Made by a program: the position numbers and the translations under genes. Shown piece after piece: positions 1 to 6,775 of a stretch of 15,606 nucleotides of DNA. The DNA is taken from contig JAGWMT010000053.1 in NCBI GenBank assembly GCA_028871595.1, positions 1 through 15,606 of the forward strand, written 5' to 3'. Each line of letters starts with the position of its first letter. The first letter of the stretch is position 1. This DNA is from Elusimicrobiota bacterium. GTDB lineage: Bacteria; Elusimicrobiota; Elusimicrobia; UBA1565; UBA9628. The notes under the pieces are model-generated. The model did no database searches. It was given only the letters and a program-made list of their open reading frames with translations, and was not told where the DNA came from.

Positions 1-594
1 AAAGACGAACCGGCGGGCTACGCCCTGCTGGTGGAGGCCGCCAACGCCGGCGTGGCCGACGCCGCGTTCGAGGCCGCGCAGTGCCTGCGCCTGGGGCGCG
101 GCGTCACCCCGGACGCGAAGCTGGCCTACGGCTTCTACCGCGTCGCCGCCCAGGCGGGCCACGCCCAGGCCGCGTTTTCGGCGGCGCTTCTTCTGGGCCA
201 AGGCGTGCTGGGTCAACCCGAACCGGAGAAAGCCGCGGAGCTTTACGGCATCGCCGCCGCCGCCGGCCACGCCGCGGCCGCGCACAATCTGGGCGTGATG
301 TTCGCGCGCGGCGTTGGCCGCGCGCCCGACGCCGCCGCGGCGCGCGACTGGATGACGCGCGCGGTGAACCTGGGCTTCGATCAGGCGCTGTTCAGCCTGG
401 GGCTTCTCGTCTTGCTGGGGGGACCCGGCCTGGAACCGGACCCCGTCGAGGCGTTGAAGTGGGCGCTTCTGTCCCAGCGCCGCGATCCCGGCGGTCCCGG
501 CGGGAAATTGGCCGAGCGCGTGACCCCGTCGTTGGACGAAAACGGGAGGGCCGAGGCGCGCCGCCGCGCGGAAGCGTGGACGCCGAAGGTCTAA
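1..594 (+). CDS. Sel1-like repeat (SLR) protein, 5' end outside the window
   Basis: The frame is open from base 1, so this is the C-terminal 197 residues of a longer protein. At least four Sel1-type helical repeats of 35-40 residues follow each other, recognised by A..LG....G.GV..D...A..(F/L)Y..AA.AGH..A patterns, for example LRLGRGVTPDAKLAYGFYRV and the stretch around AAELYGIAAAAGHAAAAHNL. The tail (VEALKWALLSQ, then a charged helix ending AEAWTPKV) resembles the usual end of bacterial Sel1 proteins. Such repeats form alpha-solenoids that bind other proteins; the partner here is unknown. Whether there is a signal peptide cannot be seen because the N-terminus is missing. Its TAA lies 1 bp from the stop codon of the converging TPM gene, so there is no room for a separate terminator. 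Confidence 0.85.
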   Translation, partial: KDEPAGYALLVEAANAGVADAAFEAAQCLRLGRGVTPDAKLAYGFYRVAAQAGHAQAAFSAALLLGQGVLGQPEPEKAAELYGIAAAAGHAAAAHNLGVMFARGVGRAPDAAAARDWMTRAVNLGFDQALFSLGLLVLLGGPGLEPDPVEALKWALLSQRRDPGGPGGKLAERVTPSLDENGRAEARRRAEAWTPKV

Positions 595-595
595 G

Positions 596-1615
596 CTACC
601 AGCTTCCCGACGCCCCGCCCCCGCCGAACGACCCGCCGCCGCCCGAGAACCCGCCGCCGCCGGAAAATCCGCCGCCGGAAAATCCGCCGCCCGTGAATCC
701 GCCCCCGGTTAGCCCGATGCCGAAGCCGAGTCCCGCGGCGCGCCTCCGAATCCGCGCGCGGCCAGGAGGGTTGGCCGTCGAGAACCACACCGGGGAGTCC
801 TCGCCCCGGCGCTTCTTCGCGGCCCAGGCCGGGACCGCCAGGCGCAGGAAGAGGAGAAGGATCGGCGCGCCGATGAACGCCGGCCCCGCGTCGAGTCCGA
901 ACCATTTCTCGAAGACGATTGCGGCGACGCCGTCCGCCATGAGGAATTCCGGGATCAGGTGATAGCCGGACAGGAAGAAGATCTGCCAGCCGAGACTGGA
1001 AGTGAGCCAGGCCAACAGCCCCGCCACCACCAGGATTCCGAAATCGGAAGGGTGATTCTCGTCGTCCGGGCGCGCGCGCCGAGCGAGAGGGCGGACCGGA
1101 AACGCGGGGAGCGGCGGCTCCCCCGCCGGGACGGTGGCCTCCGCCGCGTTCAGCGCGGCGAGGACGGCGGACGCTCCCGCGGAGATTCCGCCGGCGAGGT
1201 CGCCGCCGCGGAAGCGCGGGACGATGACGTCGCGGATGATGCGTCCGCAGACGGCGTCGGGAAGCGCTCCTTCCAGGCCGTAGCCCACCTCGATGCGGAT
1301 CTTCCGGTCGTCTTTGGCCACCAGCAGAAGAATCCCGTCATCGGCCCCTTTGCGTCCCAGCTTCCAGGTCCGGGCGACTTTCAGCGAATAATCCTCCAGG
1401 ACCTCGCCCTGAAGGGAAGGGACGGTCAGCACAACGAATTGGCGGCCGGTGCGGGCCTCGTAGTTCTTGAGCTGAAGCTCCAAGGCCGCGGCGGCGCCGG
1501 AGTCGAGCAGGCGCGCGCCGTCGTTGACGCGCCCCGACAGGAAAGGGACGTCCAGGGCGGACGCGGCCGGACCAAGGAGAACCGCGGCGCAGACGGCCAG
1601 GAGCGAGGGGCGCAT
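596..1615 (-). CDS. TPM-domain membrane protein with Gly-rich tail (COG1512/YgcG-like), paralogue 1
   Basis: 339 residues. A signal peptide (1-20, ending PAASA before LDVPFL) is followed by a TPM domain (about 21-155) with the family hallmarks VNDGARLLD, TGRQFVVLTV, KLGRKGADDGILLLVA, RIEVGYGLEGALPD and CGRIIRDV. Next come two or three hydrophobic stretches (about 192-225 and 246-266) and a low-complexity Gly-Phe/Ser tail (about 303-339) ending GGGGSFGGGGASGSW. TPM domains face the periplasm or lumen; phosphatase activity has been reported for plant TLP18.3, but the bacterial role is poorly defined, so no reaction is assigned. It is the last gene of a three-gene operon, and its ATG follows the stop of paralogue 2 after 6 bp. 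Its linker and membrane region have diverged from paralogue 2, while the TPM domain and tail are close. An envelope-associated role is inferred. Confidence 0.88.
   Translation of the reverse strand: MRPSLLAVCAAVLLGPAASALDVPFLSGRVNDGARLLDSGAAAALELQLKNYEARTGRQFVVLTVPSLQGEVLEDYSLKVARTWKLGRKGADDGILLLVAKDDRKIRIEVGYGLEGALPDAVCGRIIRDVIVPRFRGGDLAGGISAGASAVLAALNAAEATVPAGEPPLPAFPVRPLARRARPDDENHPSDFGILVVAGLLAWLTSSLGWQIFFLSGYHLIPEFLMADGVAAIVFEKWFGLDAGPAFIGAPILLLFLRLAVPAWAAKKRRGEDSPVWFSTANPPGRARIRRRAAGLGFGIGLTGGGFTGGGFSGGGFSGGGGFSGGGGSFGGGGASGSW
606..643. repeat. 38-bp exact direct repeat, copy 1 (in the Gly-rich tail of TPM paralogue 1)
   Basis: Bases 606-643 are identical to 1632-1669 and encode the same C-terminal Gly/Ser/Phe tail in the two tandem TPM genes. 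Similarity extends with two mismatches to the stop codon (596 and 1622), then breaks down beyond 643. It marks tandem gene duplication and possibly recent conversion between copies. Confidence 0.85.
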
Positions 1616-1621
1616 GGGAAT

Positions 1622-2530
1622 CTACCAACTCCCCGACGCCCCGCCCCCGCCGAACGACCCGCCGCCGCCGGAAAAGCCTCCGCCTCCCCAGTCCGAGGAG
1701 CCTCCCGACGACCAGCCGCCACCGCTGGAGAAGCCGCTGCCGCTCGTCGTGTGGATGTTCTTGGCCATGTTCTTTCCCCAGTCGGTGCCGGAGAGAAGGC
1801 CCTTGAGTACGGGAAAGCCGATCACGTGCGCGAGGAGCGTCCCCACGCCGAAGCGGGCGCCCCAGATGGCCATCGGGAAGGCGGTCCAGAACGGAATCAG
1901 GAAGAAATACAGGAACCAGCCCACGCCCGGGGTGAGCACGCCGACGAATTCGAAGATTCCGAGGATGCCGAACACGAACACGCTCATCAGGATCTTCTGG
2001 GAGAGGGGCATGTCCCCGACGCCGGAATCCGACGTGACGGGATCCGGAGGCGGGGAATAGGTGCCGTTGAGGACGCCGGTCACCGCATCCACCGCGGCCT
2101 TTATGCCGCCCGCGTAATCGCCGTTCCGGAAGCGCGGCGTCATCTCGTCGCGGATGATCCGGCCGCAGAGGATGTCGGGAAGAGTGCCCTCCAAGCCGTA
2201 GCCCACCTCGATGCGGATTTTGCGGTCGTCGCGCACCACCAAGATTAGAATGCCGTCGTCTTGACCTTTGCGCCCCAGCTTCCACGCGCGCGCGACCTTG
2301 ATCGAGAAGTCCTCCAGCGCGTCGCCGTCCAGCGAGGGGAGGGTCAGGACGACCAGCTGGCGTCCGGTCTTCGCCTCGTAGGCCTTGAGCGTGGCGTCCA
2401 GGTCGCGGGCGGCGTCCGCGTCCAGGAGATGCGCCTCATCGTTGACGCGCCCGGTCAGATACGGCACGTCCAGCGCGAAGGAAGGGGCGGCGAAAGCGGC
2501 GGCCAGGACGGCGAGCGCCAGACGCCTCAC
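1622..2530 (-). CDS. TPM-domain membrane protein with Gly-rich tail (COG1512/YgcG-like), paralogue 2
   Basis: 302 residues from a GTG at 2530. The frame is open far upstream, but this start is chosen because it places a typical signal peptide (RRLALAVLAAAFAAPSFA) directly before the mature LDVPYLTGRVNDEAHLLD, and because it overlaps the TGA of the preceding gene by 4 nt (GTGA). The TPM domain (about 19-150) shows TGRQLVVLTLPS, KLGRKGQDDGILILVV, RIEVGYGLEGTLPD and CGRIIRDEMTPRFRNGDY. Two hydrophobic segments follow (around SVFVFGILGIFEFVGVL and WFLYFFLIPFWTAFPMAIW), then a Gly/Ser-rich tail ending as in paralogue 1. Residues 19-150 are clearly homologous to paralogue 1, while the membrane part is more typical of the family here. 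It probably acts at the cell envelope; no enzymatic role is claimed. Confidence 0.88.
   Translation of the reverse strand: MRRLALAVLAAAFAAPSFALDVPYLTGRVNDEAHLLDADAARDLDATLKAYEAKTGRQLVVLTLPSLDGDALEDFSIKVARAWKLGRKGQDDGILILVVRDDRKIRIEVGYGLEGTLPDILCGRIIRDEMTPRFRNGDYAGGIKAAVDAVTGVLNGTYSPPPDPVTSDSGVGDMPLSQKILMSVFVFGILGIFEFVGVLTPGVGWFLYFFLIPFWTAFPMAIWGARFGVGTLLAHVIGFPVLKGLLSGTDWGKNMAKNIHTTSGSGFSSGGGWSSGGSSDWGGGGFSGGGGSFGGGGASGSW
1632..1669. repeat. 38-bp exact direct repeat, copy 2 (in the Gly-rich tail of TPM paralogue 2)
   Basis: Mate of 606-643, in the same orientation and 1026 bp away. Recombination between the two copies would remove one TPM gene in frame. Confidence 0.85.
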
Positions 2531-3159
2531 TTCGAATCCCCTTCGACAGGATCGTCGCTCAGCTCCCCGCCGTGCGCGCCGGACGCGCCCGCGGCCTTCA
2601 GGGCGGCGGCGACGCGTTCGACGGCGGCGGCCAGCCCGTCGGCCACCCGGCCCTCGGCCGCGGCGGCGGTGAACGCGGAGATCGCCGGCGCCCAGTCCGC
2701 CGGCTTGACCTTGTCGCGCAGCGACTCGTCGGCTAGGACCACGACGCGACGCTCCAGCAGGCTGGCGAAGATGAGCACGCCGTCGCGTTCCTTCGTGAGG
2801 GCGATGCCGCGGTCGAAGAACACCTCCTTCGCGCGGCGCTGGACCGCGTCGTCCAGGCGGTGGCGGCCGATGAGCAGGCGCTTGACCGGCGCGCACCAGC
2901 GTCCCACCGCCGCGCCCGCCAGCCCCGCGGCCGGTACGAACAGAATCAAGGTGGACAGCGGAAGCCAAATGGGCTGGAACGCGTCCACGATGAACAGGAC
3001 GCCGCAGGCCAGTCCCACCGCCGCGGCCGCGCCGGCCCAGACCGTTTCCGGATAGGGACTGCTCTGCGCGAACACGCACGGCACTATTTCCGCGGCCAGG
3101 CCGGCCTCGGCTTTTTCCACGGCCGCGCGCACGCGGGCGCGCTCGTTGTCGTTGAGCAT
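2527..3159 (-). CDS. TPM-related membrane protein (COG3762-like)
   Basis: 210 residues. A short charged N-terminus (NDNERARVRAAVEKAEAGLAAE) precedes two transmembrane segments (about 38-60 and 63-87) and a soluble domain (about 100-190). The latter contains the hallmark stretch RRAKEVFFDRGIALTKERDGVLIFASLLERRVVVLADESL (residues 108-147), typical of the TPM-type domain of COG3762 predicted membrane proteins. There is no signal peptide; the first hydrophobic region is an internal anchor. It is the first gene of the operon with two COG1512-type TPM genes, an association seen widely in bacteria, often together with lemA, which is not in view here. The ATG lies 6 bp after a promoter -10 hexamer. 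The exact function of the family is not established. Confidence 0.82.
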   Translation of the reverse strand: MLNDNERARVRAAVEKAEAGLAAEIVPCVFAQSSPYPETVWAGAAAAVGLACGVLFIVDAFQPIWLPLSTLILFVPAAGLAGAAVGRWCAPVKRLLIGRHRLDDAVQRRAKEVFFDRGIALTKERDGVLIFASLLERRVVVLADESLRDKVKPADWAPAISAFTAAAAEGRVADGLAAAVERVAAALKAAGASGAHGGELSDDPVEGDSK

Positions 3160-3165
3160 GCAGCA

Positions 3166-3194
3166 ATCATGCCCCCGGAACGCCGCCGCGTCAA
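3166..3194 (-). promoter_or_regulatory. Promoter of the TPM operon
   Basis: Read on the minus strand: -35 TTGACG (3194-3189), 17-bp spacer, -10 CATGAT (3171-3166), then 6 bp and the ATG at 3159. That is 5/6 and 4/6 matches to the sigma70 consensus with ideal spacing. The predicted +1 falls on the A of the start codon, so the mRNA would be leaderless. Confidence 0.55.
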
Positions 3195-3198
3195 TCCC

Positions 3199-3207
3199 TG
3201 GTACAAT
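3199..3207 (+). promoter_or_regulatory. Extended -10 promoter of the ABC exporter operon
   Basis: TGG-TACAAT: extended -10 TGn at 3199-3201 and hexamer TACAAT at 3202-3207 (5/6). It ends 8 bp before the TTG start at 3216. No good -35 is seen at 16-18 bp. The predicted transcript starts 0-2 nt before the coding sequence. A TAA in the same frame at 3207-3209 excludes any start further upstream. Confidence 0.5.
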
Positions 3208-3215
3208 AAGGTCCC

Positions 3216-4103
3216 TTGGCCCTCGTCCTCGAAGCGAAGAACCTCGTCAAGCGCTATCCCGGCTCCGCCGCCAACGCGGTGGACGGCCTGTCCTTGGCCG
3301 TGCGCGAGGGGCTGTGCTTCGGCCTGCTCGGCCCCAACGGCGCGGGCAAGACCACGACGGTGGAGATCATGGAGGGCATCACCGCGCCGGACTCCGGCCA
3401 GGTGCTCTACCGCGGCGCGCCGGTCGGTCCCCAGTTCCGGGAGCGTTCCGGCATCCAATTCCAGGAGACCTCCCTCCAGGAGAAGCTCACCGTCCGCGAG
3501 CTCCTGACGTTGTTCGCCAGCCTCTATCCCCGGACGGCGAAGATTCCGGAGCTGGTGGAGCTGTGCGATCTGGGGGAGTTCCTGGACCGCGACGCCAAGA
3601 AGCTGTCCGGCGGCCAGCGCCAGCGCGCGCTGCTGGCCATCGCCTTGGTCAACGACCCCGACATCGTGTTCCTGGACGAGCCCACCACCGGCCTGGACCC
3701 GCAGGCGCGGCGCAACTTCTGGGACCTGGTGCGCCTGATCAAGGGCCGCGGGAAGACCTTGCTCCTGACCACGCATTACATGGAGGAGGCCTACGCGCTG
3801 TGCGACGAGGTGGCCATCATGGACCGCGGCCGGGTCATCGCCCAGGGCGAGCCCGACCATCTCCTGAAAAAGCACTTCGACGGCGTGACCATCGAACTCC
3901 CGCGCGCGGACGTGAAGTCCACGGCGGGTCTGCCGGGTCGGGTCGTCGAACGCGAGAACAGCGTGGAGATCCTCACCTCCGAGGTGGACGAGGCGCTCGG
4001 CGTCCTGATCGCCTCGGGCTCCAGCCTGGCCCGGCTGCAGGTGCGGCCGCGGACGCTCGAGGACCTGTTCCTGGAGCTGACCGGCCGGGAGCTGCGGGAA
4101 TGA
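3216..4103 (+). CDS. ABC-2 type exporter, ATP-binding protein (DrrA/CcmA-like)
   Basis: 295 residues; powers export through the permease encoded next. Walker A GPNGAGKTT (39-47), Q-loop region QFQETSLQEKLTVRE, signature LSGGQRQR (about 130-137), Walker B DIVFLDEP (about 149-157), D-loop GLDP and H-loop LLTTHYMEEA (His about 187) are all intact. A C-terminal domain of about 80 residues (from QGEPDHLL to the end) is the usual accessory domain of this subfamily, ending in the conserved LEDLFLELTGRELRE. The TTG at 3216 is chosen because an in-frame stop lies at 3207-3209 and no ATG or GTG occurs before the domain starts. The TGA overlaps the permease ATG by 4 nt, implying translational coupling. 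The substrate cannot be told; homologues export drugs, lipids or polysaccharides. Confidence 0.95.
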   Translation: MALVLEAKNLVKRYPGSAANAVDGLSLAVREGLCFGLLGPNGAGKTTTVEIMEGITAPDSGQVLYRGAPVGPQFRERSGIQFQETSLQEKLTVRELLTLFASLYPRTAKIPELVELCDLGEFLDRDAKKLSGGQRQRALLAIALVNDPDIVFLDEPTTGLDPQARRNFWDLVRLIKGRGKTLLLTTHYMEEAYALCDEVAIMDRGRVIAQGEPDHLLKKHFDGVTIELPRADVKSTAGLPGRVVERENSVEILTSEVDEALGVLIASGSSLARLQVRPRTLEDLFLELTGRELRE

Positions 4104-5113
4104 GCGCTCTGCGCCGCTTCTGGGCCGTCTTCGTCTCGCGCAACACGGAGTTCGTGCGCGACCGCGGCGCGCTGGCCTGGAATCTTTTATTTCCGATTTT
4201 CGTGGTGTTCGGCATGGCGTTCGCGTTTTCGGGGAAGAACCAGGACGTCTTCAAGATCGGCGTCCTGGGAGAGACGTCGGCCCTGCCGCCGGGGTTCACC
4301 GCCACCAAGTACCTGAGCTTTGTGCCGTTCTCCGACGAGGCCGCGGCTCAGACGCGCCTGCGCCACCACCAGATCGACCTCCTGGTCCGCCCGGGCAAGC
4401 CGCTGAGCTACTGGGTCAACGAGACCTCCCCGAAGGGCTACCTGGTCGAGAAAATACTCCTCGGCACCGACGCCGCGGTTCCTCCGCCGGAGCGCGGGAC
4501 GGTGACCGGGCGCGAGATCCGCTACGTGGACTGGCTGGTGTCGGGGCTTCTGGCGATGAACATGATGTTCTCGGCCCTGTTCGGCGTCGGCTACTCCATC
4601 GTGCGCTACCGCAAGAACGGCGTGCTCAAGCGCCTGAAGGCCACGCCCCTCAAGGCCGTGGAGTTCCTGGCCGCGCAGATCGCGTCGCGCCTGGTGCTGA
4701 TCATGCTGGTGTTCGCGATCGTCTACCAGGGCTCGAATTATTTTCTCCGCTATCAGATGCAGGGGTCGCTGCTGAACCTGTATCTGGTCTTCATTTTGGG
4801 CACGGCCTGCCTGATCTCCCTGGGGCTCCTGATCGCCGCGCGCGCGACCAGCGAGGAGCTGGCCGGCGGCCTGCTTAACCTTCTCTCCTGGCCCATGATG
4901 TTCCTGTCGGGCGTGTGGTTTTCGCTGGAAGGCGCGCCCCGGGCCCTGCGCCTGTTCGCCGACGCCATGCCGCTGACCCACGTGATCGACGCCGCCCGGG
5001 CCGTGATGACCGAGGGCGCGACGTTGCGCCAGGTCTCCGGCCATCTGGCGGTGCTGGCGGCGATGACCGTGGTCTTCCTGCTGGTCGGCGCCTGGTCCTT
5101 CCGCTGGGAGTAG
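4100..5113 (+). CDS. ABC-2 type exporter, permease
   Basis: 337 residues, starting at an ATG that overlaps the ATPase stop (ATGA). The topology is that of ABC2_membrane permeases: one N-terminal helix (about 25-43, NLLFPIFVVFGMAFAF), a periplasmic domain of about 115 residues, then five hydrophobic segments between about 160 and 334. The cytoplasmic loop RYRKNGVLKRLKATPL matches the conserved RE.G...RL.ATPL coupling motif, and the LSWPMMFLSGVWFSLE stretch matches the family's conserved P..(F/L)LSG segment. ATPase and permease should form a 2+2 complex in the inner membrane. No other component (outer membrane or adaptor protein) is encoded nearby, and the substrate is unknown. Confidence 0.92.
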   Translation: MSALRRFWAVFVSRNTEFVRDRGALAWNLLFPIFVVFGMAFAFSGKNQDVFKIGVLGETSALPPGFTATKYLSFVPFSDEAAAQTRLRHHQIDLLVRPGKPLSYWVNETSPKGYLVEKILLGTDAAVPPPERGTVTGREIRYVDWLVSGLLAMNMMFSALFGVGYSIVRYRKNGVLKRLKATPLKAVEFLAAQIASRLVLIMLVFAIVYQGSNYFLRYQMQGSLLNLYLVFILGTACLISLGLLIAARATSEELAGGLLNLLSWPMMFLSGVWFSLEGAPRALRLFADAMPLTHVIDAARAVMTEGATLRQVSGHLAVLAAMTVVFLLVGAWSFRWE

Positions 5114-5123
5114 CGGAGAACGG

Positions 5124-6083
5124 CTAGTCGGGGGTGGCCGGCGTCTCGCGCTTGACCCCGCGCAGGCGCGCGGAGCGGACCTCTTCTTCGACGGCGGTCT
5201 CGCGGGCCAGCTCTTCCTGGATGGCGACCGCGCGGACGGTCCCCAGGAACGGGATCCAACCGGCGTCCACCGCGCGCCGCTCGAGCTCGAGGCGGTCGTT
5301 CTCCAGCGCGTCCTCGATGGACGCCAGGGCTTCGTCGCGGCCCGGCGGAAACGCGGCCGGGCGCAACTCCGGGAAGCTTCGGTCCAGGCGAGCGCGGAGG
5401 CCGAAGTGCGCGACGCCGGGCTCCTCGTCGTCGGTGAACAGGTCGGTGAAGACGGTCCGCGCGTATTCGCGCGGCGTGCGCGGGGAGTAGGGGATCAGCG
5501 CGTAATCCACGCGGTGTTCGCCCAAGGTGCGGCCGCAGACCTCGTCCCCATGCGAGACGCACAGGTCGCGAGCCTCCAGCAGGTCCATCAGGATCTCCGG
5601 CTCATGCTCATCCGAGGAGACGCCCAGGTCGCCGAGCAGGACGTAGGAATGGGTGGAGGACTCCGCGCGGACGAATTCGGCCAGATGGAAGAGCTGGGCC
5701 AGCCGCCGGGCGCCGGCGGGGGCCTCGCCCGGTTCCAGGCGCGCGGAATAGACGTCCACGTCCGCGCGGCCGACGCGCACCCGCGCGCGCAGGACGCCCC
5801 AGCCGCCGCCCAGGTCCCGCGACGAAGACGCTTCGATGGGCAGACGGCTGGTCACGCCCAGACCCAGCGCCGGAGCGGCGGCGGCATAGGCGTGTCCGGC
5901 CGCCTTCTCGAGCGCGTCCAGGTCCTCGCCGTGCCAGACTTCCTGGTAGGCGGCCGCGTCCACGCCGGCGTCTTTCAGGCGCGCGGTGAGCGCGTCGCGC
6001 CGCGTCTGCCAGCCCTGCTGGATGCGGCCCGGCCCGGCGACGTTGAGCGTCAGAACGACCAGGGAGAACGCGGCGGCTGTCAC
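5124..6083 (-). CDS. Endonuclease/exonuclease/phosphatase (EEP)-fold protein, catalytic residues partly lost
   Basis: 319 residues from a GTG at 6083. The first about 235 residues follow the EEP fold order: LTLNVAG (Asn14), AYQEVW (Glu48), a strand VDVYSARLEPG, LLGDLGVSSDE (Asp152), HRVDYALIPY (Asp193) and GVAHFGLRARL (His226). Compared with DNase I/sphingomyelinase-type EEP enzymes, three catalytic positions are changed: the N-T-H after the middle strand reads S-A-R (113-115), the GDxN Asn is Gly154, and the SDH Asp is Ala225. The last about 80 residues are charged and helical and match nothing I recognise. There is no signal peptide or membrane segment. It is probably a binding protein or much weakened hydrolase; an altered mechanism is possible. 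It is a single-gene unit, divergent from the alternative oxidase across only 38 bp and converging with the ABC permease. Confidence 0.75.
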   Translation of the reverse strand: MTAAAFSLVVLTLNVAGPGRIQQGWQTRRDALTARLKDAGVDAAAYQEVWHGEDLDALEKAAGHAYAAAAPALGLGVTSRLPIEASSSRDLGGGWGVLRARVRVGRADVDVYSARLEPGEAPAGARRLAQLFHLAEFVRAESSTHSYVLLGDLGVSSDEHEPEILMDLLEARDLCVSHGDEVCGRTLGEHRVDYALIPYSPRTPREYARTVFTDLFTDDEEPGVAHFGLRARLDRSFPELRPAAFPPGRDEALASIEDALENDRLELERRAVDAGWIPFLGTVRAVAIQEELARETAVEEEVRSARLRGVKRETPATPD

Positions 6084-6089
6084 GCCGTG

Positions 6090-6095
6090 ATTTTA
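6090..6095 (-). promoter_or_regulatory. -10 element of the EEP-fold gene
   Basis: On the minus strand TAAAAT (5/6 to consensus) ends 6 bp before the GTG at 6083, placing +1 on the start codon. No recognisable -35 is seen; its expected site coincides with the -10 of the opposing oxidase promoter. Confidence 0.5.
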
Positions 6096-6109
6096 GCAAG
6101 GAACGGAGC

Positions 6110-6115
6110 TATACT
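6110..6115 (+). promoter_or_regulatory. -10 element of the alternative oxidase gene
   Basis: TATACT (5/6) ends 6 bp before the ATG at 6122, so the predicted transcript starts at the start codon. The sequence at the expected -35 (6087-6092, GTGATT) is a poor match and overlaps the -10 of the divergent EEP gene, so only one promoter could be occupied at a time. Confidence 0.5.
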
Positions 6116-6121
6116 GGCCGC

Positions 6122-6775
6122 ATGGGCGCATCCGCGGAGGAATTAAAGTACGCGCAGGACGAGACGTTGCGCTCGCCCCGGCGCCGGTACGGCTTTCTCG
6201 CGCGGCTGCTTTTCCTGGGGATGGACCTGGTCTACGGGAAGAAACGCTCGCTGGCGAAGTTCACCGTGCTGGAGGTGATCGCGCGCGTGCCGTATCAGGC
6301 GTGGGAGCACGTGGCCTACATCGCGATGACGCATACCTATTCCGTGCCCGGCTTCGCGCGGCGCGTCTTCGAATTCGTGAAAGAGTCGCGTGAACAACAG
6401 GATAACGAGCAGTGGCACCTGCTGATCCTCGAGGAAATGCTTCAAAAAAAGAAGCTGGGGGGCGGCTTCCTGCTCTTTCGTCTCGCGCCCCAGTTCGTGG
6501 CGTTCGGATATTACCACGCGAGTTGGCTGCTTTATGTGATCGACCCTCGGCTGAGCTACGCGCTCAACGCGGACTTCGAGGATCACGCGGAGCACGAGTA
6601 CATGGAATTCGTCCGGGAAAACGGCGCGCTGGAAACGGCGCCGTTCATCAGCGATTTCGAGGCCGACTACGGCCGGTTCGCGAGCGAGGCCGATCTGTTC
6701 CGGCGTATCGCGCTCGACGAACGCCATCATAAACTGGAAAGCCTGGCGCGCATCGCGACGCCGCGTTTTTCCTAG
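6122..6775 (+). CDS. Alternative oxidase, plastid terminal oxidase-like (quinol:O2 oxidoreductase)
   Basis: 217 residues. Di-iron carboxylate oxidases of this family move electrons from quinol to oxygen, giving water without pumping protons, at the membrane surface. All six expected iron ligands can be placed: Glu51 (VLEVIARVPY), Glu96 and His99 (NEQWHLLILEEM), Glu153 (DFEDHAEHEY), Glu200 and His203 (LDERHHKLES). The catalytic Tyr seven residues after the fourth ligand is present (Tyr160). ARVPY, HLLI(L/M)EE and the YVIDPRLSYALN stretch align by eye with plastid terminal oxidase (PTOX) rather than with the mitochondrial enzymes. Hydrophobic helices at about 46-70 and 118-142 fit monotopic membrane binding. 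It is short because it lacks the plant N-terminal extension. It is monocistronic; its TAG shares the CTAG at 6772-6775 with the anmK stop. Its role may be redox overflow or oxygen scavenging (inference). Confidence 0.85.
   Translation: MGASAEELKYAQDETLRSPRRRYGFLARLLFLGMDLVYGKKRSLAKFTVLEVIARVPYQAWEHVAYIAMTHTYSVPGFARRVFEFVKESREQQDNEQWHLLILEEMLQKKKLGGGFLLFRLAPQFVAFGYYHASWLLYVIDPRLSYALNADFEDHAEHEYMEFVRENGALETAPFISDFEADYGRFASEADLFRRIALDERHHKLESLARIATPRFS

Noticed and set aside
606..720. CCGCCGCCGGAAAAT-like short tandem repeats as a possible satellite or CRISPR-like array
   Set aside because: They encode the GGGF(S/T) repeats of the TPM tail in frame; no unique spacers and no regular non-coding unit.
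959..2285. Long open frames on both strands overlapping the TPM genes (959-2248 plus, 1338-2285 minus)
   Set aside because: Low-complexity shadows; they span the boundary between two confidently called TPM genes and contain no domain.
4187..5562. Minus-strand open frames opposite the ABC permease and the end of the EEP gene
   Set aside because: His/Gln/Arg-rich shadows without motifs; the permease frame has clear membrane helices and the conserved loop.
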